A stretch of DNA of 64,000 nucleotides, taken from contig NZ_JAGGJU010000007.1 of the NCBI RefSeq assembly GCF_017873095.1, positions 186,001 to 250,000 on the forward strand, read 5' to 3'. Origin of the DNA: Heterorhizobium halophytocola (lineage in GTDB: Bacteria; Pseudomonadota; Alphaproteobacteria; Rhizobiales; Rhizobiaceae). The notes under the pieces are model-generated. The model was not told the origin of the DNA. It saw only the letters and a list, made by a program, of their open reading frames with translations, and ran no database searches. Positions 18,222 to 25,303 of the stretch are shown one piece after another; position 1 is the stretch's first letter, and each line of letters opens with the position of its first letter. The translations under genes and the position numbers were made by a program.

Positions 18222-18428
18222 TTAACGTTCGCTTGAAGCGACTTGATTCTGCTCGGCGTCGCTGAGCTGCTCGAGAAGGCTCATGAGGCGATCAGGCAGC
18301 TGCTCCTCCTGCACCGCGTCATAAAATGAGCGTAACTGCCGGGAGATGGCGTCGCTGCCGCCTGTCGACTGCGGGGCGGGGAAGCCTTCTGCGGGCGACA
18401 TATAATCTGTCTTTTCATATTTGTTCAT
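18222..18428 (-). CDS. nepR: Anti-sigma factor NepR
   Basis: 68 residues. The core ISRQLRSFYDAVQEEQLPDR followed by LMSLLEQL is the NepR fold of two helices that sequester EcfG and are bound by phosphorylated PhyR. The gene is the first of the nepR-ecfG operon, 14 nt before ecfG. Its N-terminus is disordered as usual. The ribosome site before the ATG is weak, which may keep its level below that of the sigma factor; this is a guess. A second NepR-like protein is encoded at 22974. Confidence 0.94.
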   Translation of the reverse strand: MNKYEKTDYMSPAEGFPAPQSTGGSDAISRQLRSFYDAVQEEQLPDRLMSLLEQLSDAEQNQVASSER

Positions 18429-18469
18429 ATGGGACCGTCATTTCGTCGTTCCGAAGTGATGCTAACTTC

Positions 18470-19633
18470 TCAAACGCCGCTTAAGAAATTTTGTTCCCCG
18501 GCCGATTGCATATTCGTCGAATTGTCCTGAGTGGCGTTTTGGGCGAGCACCGGCGACGGCGTCCGGGTCACGTTCCACCTTTGGTGAATGAGCTGGTGGA
18601 TGAATTCGAGCTTCTGCGTGATCGCCGCCGACAGTACGAAGGGGTAGATGTCGTGCTGCCCCATCGAACGGTTGATGCTGTTGAGCGCGATCGTCACCGG
18701 CACCCAGCGATCGACCAGTTCGGTGGCGCTCGCAGCGGCATAGGGGTCGTAATTCGCCCCGGCCGGCTCCAGTCCGGCGGCAGCCAGGTGTCGGCTGTCG
18801 AACCTCAGGCCGAAGGACAGCGCGGTCTCCAGCCCGTCGGTCATGTGGATGTAATGTGCCCAGGTCTCGGCAAAGTCTTCCCAAGGGTGGGAGGTGGCAT
18901 AGGTGGAGACGTAATCGTTCTGCCAGCCGGCGGGCGCGCCGTTCTGATAATGCTCCTGCAGGGCCTCGCCGTAGTCGCGGCGCTCGTCGCCGAAGATTGC
19001 GCGGCAGGCATCGAGCTTGCCGCCGTCATCGACCAGCATGTCCCAGAAGAAATGCCCAAGCTCGTGGCGGAAATGGCCAACGAGGGTACGATAGGGCTCC
19101 CCCATGTTGAGCCGCATGCGCTCGCGCTCGGCATCGTCGGCCTCGGCAAGGTTGATGGTGATATTGCCCTGGTCGTGACCGGTCATCACCTTCTGCACTT
19201 CGCCGTCCGGAGCTTCGACGTCGGCGGCAAAGGTGAAGGCGAGCGAGCGTCCCTCCTCGGACGGCAAGGGAAGCGGCAGGTTCCATCGCAGCAGCGAATA
19301 GAAGGCGTAGCGCTTGGCGCGTTCCATCGCCGCCCAGTGCTCGATATTGCCATCGACAGAGAGGTTGGGGATCATGACATTGTGTCGGCACGCGCGGCAG
19401 AGCGTGCCCTCCCCATTGTCCTCGACCATCCAGTTGCACACGCCGTGCGAGACGTTGTCGCAAAAGAAGGCTGTCGGCGAAGCCGGTTCCTGGGTGATGA
19501 CCGCGCCATCGGCGCCGACGGCCGCCATGTCGTTGGCCCAGGGACGATAGCCGAGCCTGAAACTGCATTGCAGGCAGGTCTCGTTATCGAAATGGACGAG
19601 ATTGGTGCAGTTCGGACAATGGAAGGGCTTCAT
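18470..19633 (-). CDS. Zinc-binding metallopeptidase family protein (zinc ribbon plus HELGH)
   Basis: 387 residues. The N-terminus is a zinc ribbon (CPNC and CLQC at about residues 5-23), followed by a second cysteine cluster containing CRACRHN. The peptidase-like region has VGHFRHELGHFFWD, an HExxH zinc motif near residue 200, and a downstream ETWAHYIHMTDGLE that may give the third ligand. It belongs to the putative zinc-binding metallopeptidase family (Pfam Zn_peptidase_2-like); no substrate is known and no signal peptide is visible, so it is cytoplasmic. Its ATG overlaps the AI-2E transporter stop by four bases, and both are under an EcfG promoter. Confidence 0.88.
   Translation of the reverse strand: MKPFHCPNCTNLVHFDNETCLQCSFRLGYRPWANDMAAVGADGAVITQEPASPTAFFCDNVSHGVCNWMVEDNGEGTLCRACRHNVMIPNLSVDGNIEHWAAMERAKRYAFYSLLRWNLPLPLPSEEGRSLAFTFAADVEAPDGEVQKVMTGHDQGNITINLAEADDAERERMRLNMGEPYRTLVGHFRHELGHFFWDMLVDDGGKLDACRAIFGDERRDYGEALQEHYQNGAPAGWQNDYVSTYATSHPWEDFAETWAHYIHMTDGLETALSFGLRFDSRHLAAAGLEPAGANYDPYAAASATELVDRWVPVTIALNSINRSMGQHDIYPFVLSAAITQKLEFIHQLIHQRWNVTRTPSPVLAQNATQDNSTNMQSAGEQNFLSGV
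18473..18497 (-). promoter_or_regulatory. EcfG-type promoter of nepR-ecfG
   Basis: Minus-strand GGAAC (18497-18493), 16 bases, CGTT (18476-18473). It lies about 45 bases before nepR and overlaps the last codons of the metallopeptidase gene. It matches the EcfG consensus and implies autoregulation. Confidence 0.9.
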
Positions 19634-20730
19634 CGCGCTTTTCTCACTTTCCGCGGCAGCGGAGGGAAGGGAAGGAGGGTTCTGACCAGCGCCTGCAGGA
19701 TCAGCAACGAGGGCACGGCAATAAATCCGCCGATCGGTCCCCAGAGCCAGAGCCAGAAGGTGAGCGCCAGGAAGACGGCAAAGGGATTGATCGTCATGCT
19801 GACGCCCAGCACCTGATTGGTGACAAACTGGGATTCGATTAGATTGAAGAACAGGTAGACGCCGGGGGCGAGAAGGATGTCGCCGCCATGGCTGGTGGCG
19901 AGGCCAACGCCGAACAGCAGCAGCACCATGACGGCCGGTCCGACATAGACGACATAGTTCAGGACGGCGGCCAGGCCTCCCCACAACAGCGGCGAGGGGA
20001 CGCCGACCAGCCACAGACCGAGCGAGACGGACAGCCCGAGGCCGAGATTGATCACAGAGATCGTCAGCAGGTAACGGGCGATGAGGAATTCGACATCGCG
20101 GAAGAAGCGGGCGGTGCGCAGCCGCAGGCGTCGGGTCATGCAGAGCTTGAGCACGCCCAGCCGGAACTGGTCGCGGGTGGCCACAAAGAAGTAGAGGCTG
20201 ACAAAAAACAGCAGCATTTCGGCGACGATGGCCGGCGCGAGCGTCACCATGTTCTCGACCGCGTCGCCATTGGCAACCTTGACGGTCATCGCGCCGGTCT
20301 GGCCGACGACATCGGTGAACTGGCGCTGGACGGCGGCGACCGAACTCAGCAGGTCTTTCCAGCTGGCGATCTGCAATTGCAGGCTCTTCCAGATCTGCGG
20401 CGCCTGCGCCGCCCAGGCCGACAGCGGCACGGCAAAGGCAACGACCGCAGCCACCACCAGAAACAGGAAGAGCAGCACGATCAGGATGGATGACAGCCAT
20501 GACGGCAGGCCGAGCCGTTCCAGTCGGTCGGCGACAGGTGTCAGCATCAGGCCGATGACCACCCCGAGAAAGATCGGGGCCGCGATGATCTGGGCATAGT
20601 CCAGCGTGTAGATCAGGGCGAGAAGCGCCAGTGCGACCATGGCAACCTGACTCGAAATCGCGATGGTATTCTGCAATTCGAGACGTTTTACCGGGCGCGG
20701 CGGCTTGGAGCCCGTCTGGACATGAAACAT
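19630..20730 (-). CDS. AI-2E family transporter (PerM/TqsA-like membrane protein)
   Basis: 366 residues with about eight membrane segments arranged as in the AI-2E exporter/PerM family: two N-terminal pairs, a soluble central stretch (residues about 110-190), then PLLWGGLAAVLNYVVYVGPAVMVLLL and a C-terminal WGPIGGFIAVPSL. Members export autoinducer-2, act as Na+/H+ antiporters or have unknown cargo, so the name does not prove quorum-sensing export. It overlaps the downstream metallopeptidase gene by ATGA. A promoter matching EcfG lies 27-52 bases upstream, so the pair should be stress-induced. Confidence 0.9.
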   Translation of the reverse strand: MFHVQTGSKPPRPVKRLELQNTIAISSQVAMVALALLALIYTLDYAQIIAAPIFLGVVIGLMLTPVADRLERLGLPSWLSSILIVLLFLFLVVAAVVAFAVPLSAWAAQAPQIWKSLQLQIASWKDLLSSVAAVQRQFTDVVGQTGAMTVKVANGDAVENMVTLAPAIVAEMLLFFVSLYFFVATRDQFRLGVLKLCMTRRLRLRTARFFRDVEFLIARYLLTISVINLGLGLSVSLGLWLVGVPSPLLWGGLAAVLNYVVYVGPAVMVLLLFGVGLATSHGGDILLAPGVYLFFNLIESQFVTNQVLGVSMTINPFAVFLALTFWLWLWGPIGGFIAVPSLLILQALVRTLLPFPPLPRKVRKAR

Positions 20731-20756
20731 TAATTGGATCCCCGTTTAGCCGCCAC

Positions 20757-20782
20757 AACGCGGCACGTCAGGCTTATGTTCC
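20757..20782 (-). promoter_or_regulatory. EcfG-type promoter of the transporter/metallopeptidase operon
   Basis: Minus-strand GGAAC (20782-20778), 17 bases, CGTT (20760-20757). The spacing and both boxes match the EcfG consensus and the element lies just upstream of the ATG at 20730. Confidence 0.85.
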
Positions 20783-20918
20783 AGTCTTGCGAGGGTCTCA
20801 GCCCACTGGGACAGCGCTATTTTTTCATTTCAGCTTAAATATGGTCGGCCGGCCTTTGCCAGCTATTCCGCCAGGGCTCTATTCGTGCCGCGGCCGATGT
20901 CGAGCCCGGCATGCCCGG

Positions 20919-21914
20919 TCAGTTCGGTATGCCCTCGGGAAAGGAGAGATCATAGGTGATCTCGGTCTTGCCGATGGTGTAGCGCGCAATGCCGTTGACG
21001 GAGGCCGGAACGACGCGTTCGAGCACGGTGCTGCCGAAGGACGGCAGGCGCGCCTCGGTGTCGTCCGCAAGCGATTTCGACGAACGCGGCTCGAGCCAGC
21101 GGATGTCGAGCCAGGGTTCGCCGTCCTTCATCACCCGGCTGCAGGAAATCTCGACGGACTTGTTCGACGAGCCGAGATTGCCATGGCTGACCGCATTGAC
21201 GATCAGTTCGTGCAAGGCCAGCCCCAGATGCAGCGAGGCATTGGGAGACAGAAGCGGATTTTCGCCGGTGATGCGGATAAGTCGGCTGTTGTCGGCCAGA
21301 TATTTGTCCGTCTGGCCCTCGACCAGTTCGACGAAATAGGTGCCGCGCCAGCTGCTGTCGGTGATCAGATCCTGAGATTGCGACAGCGAATAGATGCGGC
21401 CGCGGAACTTGCCGAGGAAACTGTGCAGCGAGTCGGAATAGCGTGCCGTCTGGGCGGCGATGCTCTGAATGATCGCCAGCAGGTTCTTCGACCGGTGGCT
21501 CACTTCACGCAGCAGCGCACGCAACAACCGTTCGCGGCGCAGGTCCTCACTGCGGTCGAGAATGATCGTGGCCAGGTAGCGACTGCCGTCATTGGCGGTA
21601 AAGGTGTGGATGCGGAACTCGAACACCACGTCGGTGCCCAGGGTGATTTCCAGCTGATCCCGCTCGACAGTCTCCAGCAAAGTGTGTTTGAGCGCCCGGA
21701 GGCGCTCGCTGTTTTCTTCACCGAAGATATTGAGATCGGAGGGCGTGACGCCCGGCGGTAGCTGCCAGTAGTCGGGCAGGCCGGTCACACACAGATAGTT
21801 CAGGTTCAGGTCCTGCAGAATGAACGAGGCCTTCATCTCGAGAAGTGTCGAGATGAAAAACTCCAACAGCCTGTCTTCGGCTAAACCTTCCCTATGCCAT
21901 GCCAGCCGGTTCAC
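20919..21914 (-). CDS. HWE/HisKA_2 sensor histidine kinase, candidate PhyK
   Basis: 331 residues from a GTG at 21914 with GGAG seven bases upstream. The N-terminal 130 residues form a PAS-like sensor domain (ASFILQDLNLNYLCVTG). EVSHRSKNLLAIIQSIAAQT holds the phospho-acceptor His in the HRxxN arrangement used by general-stress kinases, and LALHELIVNAVSHG is the N box. No membrane segment is seen, so it is soluble. Its position beside phyR suggests it phosphorylates PhyR. It has no visible EcfG promoter of its own. Confidence 0.9.
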   Translation of the reverse strand: MNRLAWHREGLAEDRLLEFFISTLLEMKASFILQDLNLNYLCVTGLPDYWQLPPGVTPSDLNIFGEENSERLRALKHTLLETVERDQLEITLGTDVVFEFRIHTFTANDGSRYLATIILDRSEDLRRERLLRALLREVSHRSKNLLAIIQSIAAQTARYSDSLHSFLGKFRGRIYSLSQSQDLITDSSWRGTYFVELVEGQTDKYLADNSRLIRITGENPLLSPNASLHLGLALHELIVNAVSHGNLGSSNKSVEISCSRVMKDGEPWLDIRWLEPRSSKSLADDTEARLPSFGSTVLERVVPASVNGIARYTIGKTEITYDLSFPEGIPN

Positions 21915-22025
21915 ACCGATACTCCATTGCCCGTGCCCTGTTGTGCTGTGGTGTCCGCCGCAACGTTCCAGACGGCCGTCGCAGGACCGCCATCCTGCCG
22001 AGGTGACCGCTTCAAGGCGAACGCC

Positions 22026-22820
22026 CTATGCCGGCTTAAGTTCACTTTCGTTGAAAAAAAGTGCCTGGCTGATCAGCGCCTTCACCATGTCGGGGTTGAA
22101 GGGCTTGGTGACGAGGAAGGCCGGTTCGGGCCGTTCGCCGGTCAGCAGACGCTCAGGGAAGGCGGTGATGAAGATCACCGGTACGGACGAGACGCGCAGA
22201 ATGTCATTGACGGCGTCGACACCCGAGCTGCCATCGGCGAGCTGGATGTCGGCAAACACCATCTTTGGATTCGTGCGATTGAACAGGTCCACCGCTTCCT
22301 TGTGGGTACGTGCAATACCGGTAACGCTGTGACCGAGTTCGGTGACCATCTGTTCGATGTCGAGCGCGATCAGCGGCTCGTCCTCAATGATCATCACGTC
22401 GGTCGCAACCTGCCGCGAAATTTCCAGCGACGCTTCGGACAGCAGTTCGTTGATGCCGTTCAGGTCGACATCGAGCACTTCGGCGGCCTCTTCGCGGCTG
22501 AAGCCTTCGACGGCCACGAGCAGGAAGGCGTGGCGCGCCCGGGTCGGCACACTTGCCAGATTGGCAGCGGCGCGCTGTTCCCATGCAAACGGCGAGTCGA
22601 TCGGGCGAACCTCGACATCTGTCGTCTGAAAGATTTTCACGAAGAGCTTGTAGAGCGAGATCCGATCACTGGATGCTTCGGGGAAAACACCAAGGTCTGC
22701 GATCAGTGCCTCAAGGCAGGCGGCGACATAGGCGTCACCAGACGTCTGCGAACCCGTTACGGCGCGCGCATAACGACGCAGATACGGCAGGTGGGCCGCC
22801 ACGCGGGTAGTCAATGACAT
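22026..22820 (-). CDS. phyR: Anti-anti-sigma response regulator PhyR
   Basis: 264 residues: an N-terminal sigma-like domain (residues 1-135, with RYARAVTGSQTSGDAYV and a degenerate sigma-4 VEGFSREEAAEVLDV) fused to a receiver (VMIIEDEPLIALDIE, MVFADIQLADGSSG with the acceptor Asp, ITAFPE, and VTKPFNPDMV with the conserved Lys). On phosphorylation the sigma-like part binds NepR and releases EcfG. AAGGAG precedes the ATG. The gene is divergent from the second nepR-like gene, and a GGAAC/GTTCC palindrome lies between them. Confidence 0.96.
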   Translation of the reverse strand: MSLTTRVAAHLPYLRRYARAVTGSQTSGDAYVAACLEALIADLGVFPEASSDRISLYKLFVKIFQTTDVEVRPIDSPFAWEQRAAANLASVPTRARHAFLLVAVEGFSREEAAEVLDVDLNGINELLSEASLEISRQVATDVMIIEDEPLIALDIEQMVTELGHSVTGIARTHKEAVDLFNRTNPKMVFADIQLADGSSGVDAVNDILRVSSVPVIFITAFPERLLTGERPEPAFLVTKPFNPDMVKALISQALFFNESELKPA

Positions 22821-22881
22821 GAAAAAGTTCTCCTTAGGCCCGGCAAAAAAAGTCTTTACCCACTCGAAATGCTGAGACGGA

Positions 22882-22913
22882 AAAAAAGTTCCGACATCGT
22901 AAGGAACTTTTTT
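22882..22913. repeat. Inverted repeat with GGAAC boxes between phyR and second nepR
   Basis: AAAAAAGTTCC (22882-22892), ten bases, GGAACTTTTTT (22903-22913). The arms pair perfectly and have A/T runs like a bidirectional terminator, yet the element sits between divergent genes. Each arm also presents an outward-facing GGAAC, the EcfG -35 box, but no CGTT follows at the right distance on either side. Confidence 0.7.
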
Positions 22914-22973
22914 CCCCTCTCTGATTTAATCCAGACCTAGTATAGCAGACCGGGGAACGCAACGGGGTTGGGC

Positions 22974-23171
22974 ATGCCGCATAAGGAAGAACCGTCGACA
23001 GACAAGTCGGCAATCGTCGAACCGGGCAATGGCGACCAGATGATCGCCAGCACGCTGAAGCGTTTTTACGACGGCCTGGTAGACGAAGGCACGCCCGACG
23101 GACTGATGGATCTGTTGGAGCGGCTGGACGAGGCAGAGCGCAAGGCGTCGCCGAAAACGCCCGAAGCATAG
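22974..23171 (+). CDS. Second NepR-like anti-sigma factor
   Basis: 65 residues from ATG 22974 with GGGG six bases upstream. The core IASTLKRFYDGLVDEGTPDG followed by LMDLLERLDEAE aligns with NepR and with the genuine NepR at 18222, with PDG for PDR at the turn. It is divergent from phyR by about 150 bases. Sinorhizobium has two such anti-sigma factors (RsiA1 and RsiA2), so a paralogous system is plausible. No sigma factor gene is adjacent to this copy, so it may act on the EcfG encoded 5 kb away. Confidence 0.85.
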   Translation: MPHKEEPSTDKSAIVEPGNGDQMIASTLKRFYDGLVDEGTPDGLMDLLERLDEAERKASPKTPEA

Positions 23172-23265
23172 ATTCGATTTTGCTGGCGTAAGCGCAGATT
23201 TACAAAACAATCGCTGTCGACAACCCAGATCAAGAGGCGGCGAAAACTTCTCATGCCGCCTCTTT

Positions 23266-23676
23266 TCAGATCTTCGGTCCAAATCTTCCCGCGAGAAACG
23301 TGACCGCTGCCACGCCGAGCACGCCCATGATCGGATGCCGGCTCAGGAGGCCGTTGACGAGCAGCGTGCCCTGCTGCTGGACGGCGGCTTCCATGCGGAT
23401 GGCCGTCATCATGCGGCGCCTGCGCTCCATCCTGTCGCGGATCATCACAACGGCAAAGGCTATCAGTGCCAGCACGATGTTGAGCAGGCATATCACCCCG
23501 GCCGCCGTGGCGGCGCTGTAGGTTTCGGAAAGCTTGATTGCCAGCGACAGCATGCCGGCGATGTAGGCCACCAGCAGGAAGAAACCGGCAATTGCGCCCG
23601 CGATCAGCAGGCGCTTGGCGCGTCCGACGGCGAACGAGGCATCAGCTTTCAAGCCGTACAGAAGTGATCCTAGCAT
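23266..23676 (-). CDS. Holin-superfamily-III-like membrane protein
   Basis: 136 residues with three or four hydrophobic segments (about residues 22-45, 55-78 and 112-130) separated by a basic loop RDRMERRRRMM. This is the actinobacterial-holin-like superfamily III (YqjE-type) fold, common in stress loci and not a lysis protein. It follows the DUF883 gene by 17 nt, repeating the elaB/yqjD-yqjE pairing of enterobacteria. Expected to be co-expressed from the EcfG promoter upstream of the DUF883 gene. Confidence 0.82.
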   Translation of the reverse strand: MLGSLLYGLKADASFAVGRAKRLLIAGAIAGFFLLVAYIAGMLSLAIKLSETYSAATAAGVICLLNIVLALIAFAVVMIRDRMERRRRMMTAIRMEAAVQQQGTLLVNGLLSRHPIMGVLGVAAVTFLAGRFGPKI

Positions 23677-23693
23677 TGACCGCTCCTGCCCGT

Positions 23694-24029
23694 TCAGCGA
23701 CGGGACAGGAGGGCGGCGACGAATCCGACGCCGGCGGCGATGGCAACCGACTGCAGGGGATTGCGGCGAATACGGTTGGAAAGATCTTCTTCCATCTCCG
23801 AAATCTGGGTCTTGGCCGCTTCCTTGGCGTCTCCGGCAAATTCGGTTGCCTTGCGACGATAGCTTTCGGCCCGCTCCGCGCCGAAGGTTGCCACCAGGTC
23901 GGCAAGCGAAGAGATGTCGCTGCGAAGCTGCGACAGCTGTGCCTCGAGATCCTCGGTGGTGATGGAAGGGGCGTCGTTCAGGGTATCTGTCGAAGTTGCG
24001 GTGGTCTTCTCAGCCTTGGCAACGGCCAT
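23694..24029 (-). CDS. DUF883 (ElaB/YqjD-like) C-tail-anchored protein
   Basis: 111 residues: a Thr/Ser-rich N-terminus, a long amphipathic helix (EDLEAQLSQLRSDISSLADL and following), and a C-terminal membrane anchor with the family ending NPLQSVAIAAGVGFVAALLS then RR. ElaB/YqjD proteins bind ribosomes at the membrane in stationary phase. AAGGAG is seven bases before the ATG and an EcfG promoter lies about 55 bases upstream. It forms an operon with the holin-like gene. Confidence 0.9.
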   Translation of the reverse strand: MAVAKAEKTTATSTDTLNDAPSITTEDLEAQLSQLRSDISSLADLVATFGAERAESYRRKATEFAGDAKEAAKTQISEMEEDLSNRIRRNPLQSVAIAAGVGFVAALLSRR

Positions 24030-24083
24030 GAGCGCTCTCCTTAGTTGTCATGACGGCGCAATACTGCCGTCGGTCAAAACGCT

Positions 24084-24108
24084 AACGCCCGATGCGGATG
24101 TTGGTTCC
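24084..24108 (-). promoter_or_regulatory. EcfG-type promoter of the DUF883/holin operon
   Basis: Minus-strand GGAAC (24108-24104), 16 bases, CGTT (24087-24084). Both boxes and spacing match the EcfG consensus, the fourth such element in this 8-kb locus. Confidence 0.87.
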
Positions 24109-24189
24109 TTGCAGAAAGCAGAACAGCGCTTGGTTCCGACCGGTACTAAGGCTTGCAAATCACGTTGTTTGACGGATGTCCACTGCTGA

Positions 24190-24218
24190 TTGACGGCGGG
24201 GGACAGTCAGGCTAATAC
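24190..24218 (+). promoter_or_regulatory. Sigma-70-type promoter before soxR
   Basis: TTGACG (24190-24195), 17 bases, TAATAC (24213-24218). The predicted start of transcription near 24225 falls inside the SoxR box, which would make bound SoxR a repressor of its own gene. Confidence 0.55.
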
Positions 24219-24235
24219 CTCAATATTAGTTGAGG
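24218..24235. promoter_or_regulatory. SoxR box
   Basis: CCTCAATATTAGTTGAGG is an 18-base palindrome with the CCTCAA/TTGAGG arms known for SoxR operators. It lies immediately before the soxR coding frame. Confidence 0.85.
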
Positions 24236-24236
24236 T

Positions 24237-24710
24237 GTGGCGGCGTGTTGCGACGTGGCAGGGACAGTAAAGCGCATCAAGGATCTGAGCGTCGGCGAAC
24301 TTGCAGCGCGCGCCGGCGTGGCGGTGTCTGCCGTGCATTTCTACGAGGCCGAGGGGCTGATTTCCGGCTGGCGCACATCCGCCAACCATCGCCGTTACGG
24401 TCGTGATGTTCTGCGGCGCATTGCGATCATCAAGGTGGCTCAGCGGGCCGGCATTCCCCTGAAGGAAATCGCAGCAGCATTGGCGACCTTGCCGGAAGGG
24501 CGCACACCGACCGCCAAAGACTGGGCGAAGCTGGCGGCCGGCTGGAAGGATGATCTCGATAGGCGCATCCATCGGCTGACGCTTCTGCAGAGCCGGCTTG
24601 CCGGCTGCATCGGCTGCGGCTGCCTCTCGGTGGACGCCTGTCCGCTCTATAACCCTGATGACAAGGCCGGCGCCGAAGGCAGCGGCCCGCGGTTGCTCGA
24701 CCCAGACTGA
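24237..24710 (+). CDS. soxR: Redox-sensitive transcriptional regulator SoxR
   Basis: 157 residues from the first possible GTG; a GTG at 24255 is also possible, and the SoxR box ends only two bases before the first, so the true start is uncertain. MerR-type DNA-binding domain (LSVGELAARAGVAVSAVHFYE) is followed by a dimerisation helix and the [2Fe-2S] cluster site CIGCGCLSVDAC. SoxR senses redox-active compounds and superoxide. No SoxS is nearby. The box at its own start suggests autorepression; no divergent target gene adjoins, the DUF883 gene upstream having its own EcfG promoter. Confidence 0.92.
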   Translation: MAACCDVAGTVKRIKDLSVGELAARAGVAVSAVHFYEAEGLISGWRTSANHRRYGRDVLRRIAIIKVAQRAGIPLKEIAAALATLPEGRTPTAKDWAKLAAGWKDDLDRRIHRLTLLQSRLAGCIGCGCLSVDACPLYNPDDKAGAEGSGPRLLDPD

Positions 24711-24759
24711 GCTTCAGGACGTTACGGCTGCGGCACGTTCGATGCTTGCATGCCGGTCG

Positions 24760-25137
24760 TCAGTTGATGCGCGTCCATTGCTGGCTCTTGCACAGAATGC
24801 CGCCGAGCACGCATCCCTTGGTGGTCATCGCCTTCGCCGAGACGTCGATCGAAAGCTTGTAGGTCATGTTGCGCTGCGGGTCGAAGGCCTTGCCGGAGTA
24901 GCTGTTCTCGGAATCCTGGTCGATGGTCATGACCAGCTTGTCGCCGACCTTTTCCTTTTCATGCCCGGGCTTGATCCAGGTATTGACCGCGCAGACATCG
25001 CTGCCGCACGGCTTTATCACCACCTTGGCATTGCCGTCGCCGCGGGCCCAGTTGCCGTCCAGCGGTGCGCCGGCGGCCAGTGCCGGTCCGGCGACGACGG
25101 CTGCAAACAGGGCGGCTGCGATTGATAGACGCGTCAT
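24760..25137 (-). CDS. DUF2147 domain exported protein
   Basis: 125 residues with a signal peptide MTRLSIAAALFAAVVAGPAL cleaved near ALA-AGAP. The mature part matches the DUF2147 pattern: GNWARGDGNAKVVIKPCGS, VCAVNTWIKPG, and a C-terminal LGGILCKSQQWTRI. Four cysteines probably form disulfides in the periplasm. Members are beta-barrel lipocalin-like proteins of unknown role. Convergent with soxR. Confidence 0.85.
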   Translation of the reverse strand: MTRLSIAAALFAAVVAGPALAAGAPLDGNWARGDGNAKVVIKPCGSDVCAVNTWIKPGHEKEKVGDKLVMTIDQDSENSYSGKAFDPQRNMTYKLSIDVSAKAMTTKGCVLGGILCKSQQWTRIN

Positions 25138-25303
25138 GTCACTCTCCCCATGGATTGATCGTATTTCACTTAAATACGCGGTGAGCTGGCAAATGGTTTC
25201 ACCCAAAGGCAAAAAACAGTGCGCCTGCTTTTCCGTCCGGGGACGGCAATCCGACTGCCGCTTGCCGGCGTAATAGGATGGAAATGGAAACAGGAGCGCG
25301 TCC

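Noticed and set aside
18470-20758. Single 762-codon minus-strand frame
   Set aside because: Only the part from 19633 is real. The upstream part is the shadow of the AI-2E transporter gene in another frame.
24218-24235. SoxR box as operator of the divergent DUF883 gene
   Set aside because: It is about 110 bases upstream of the EcfG promoter for that gene and points to soxR itself.
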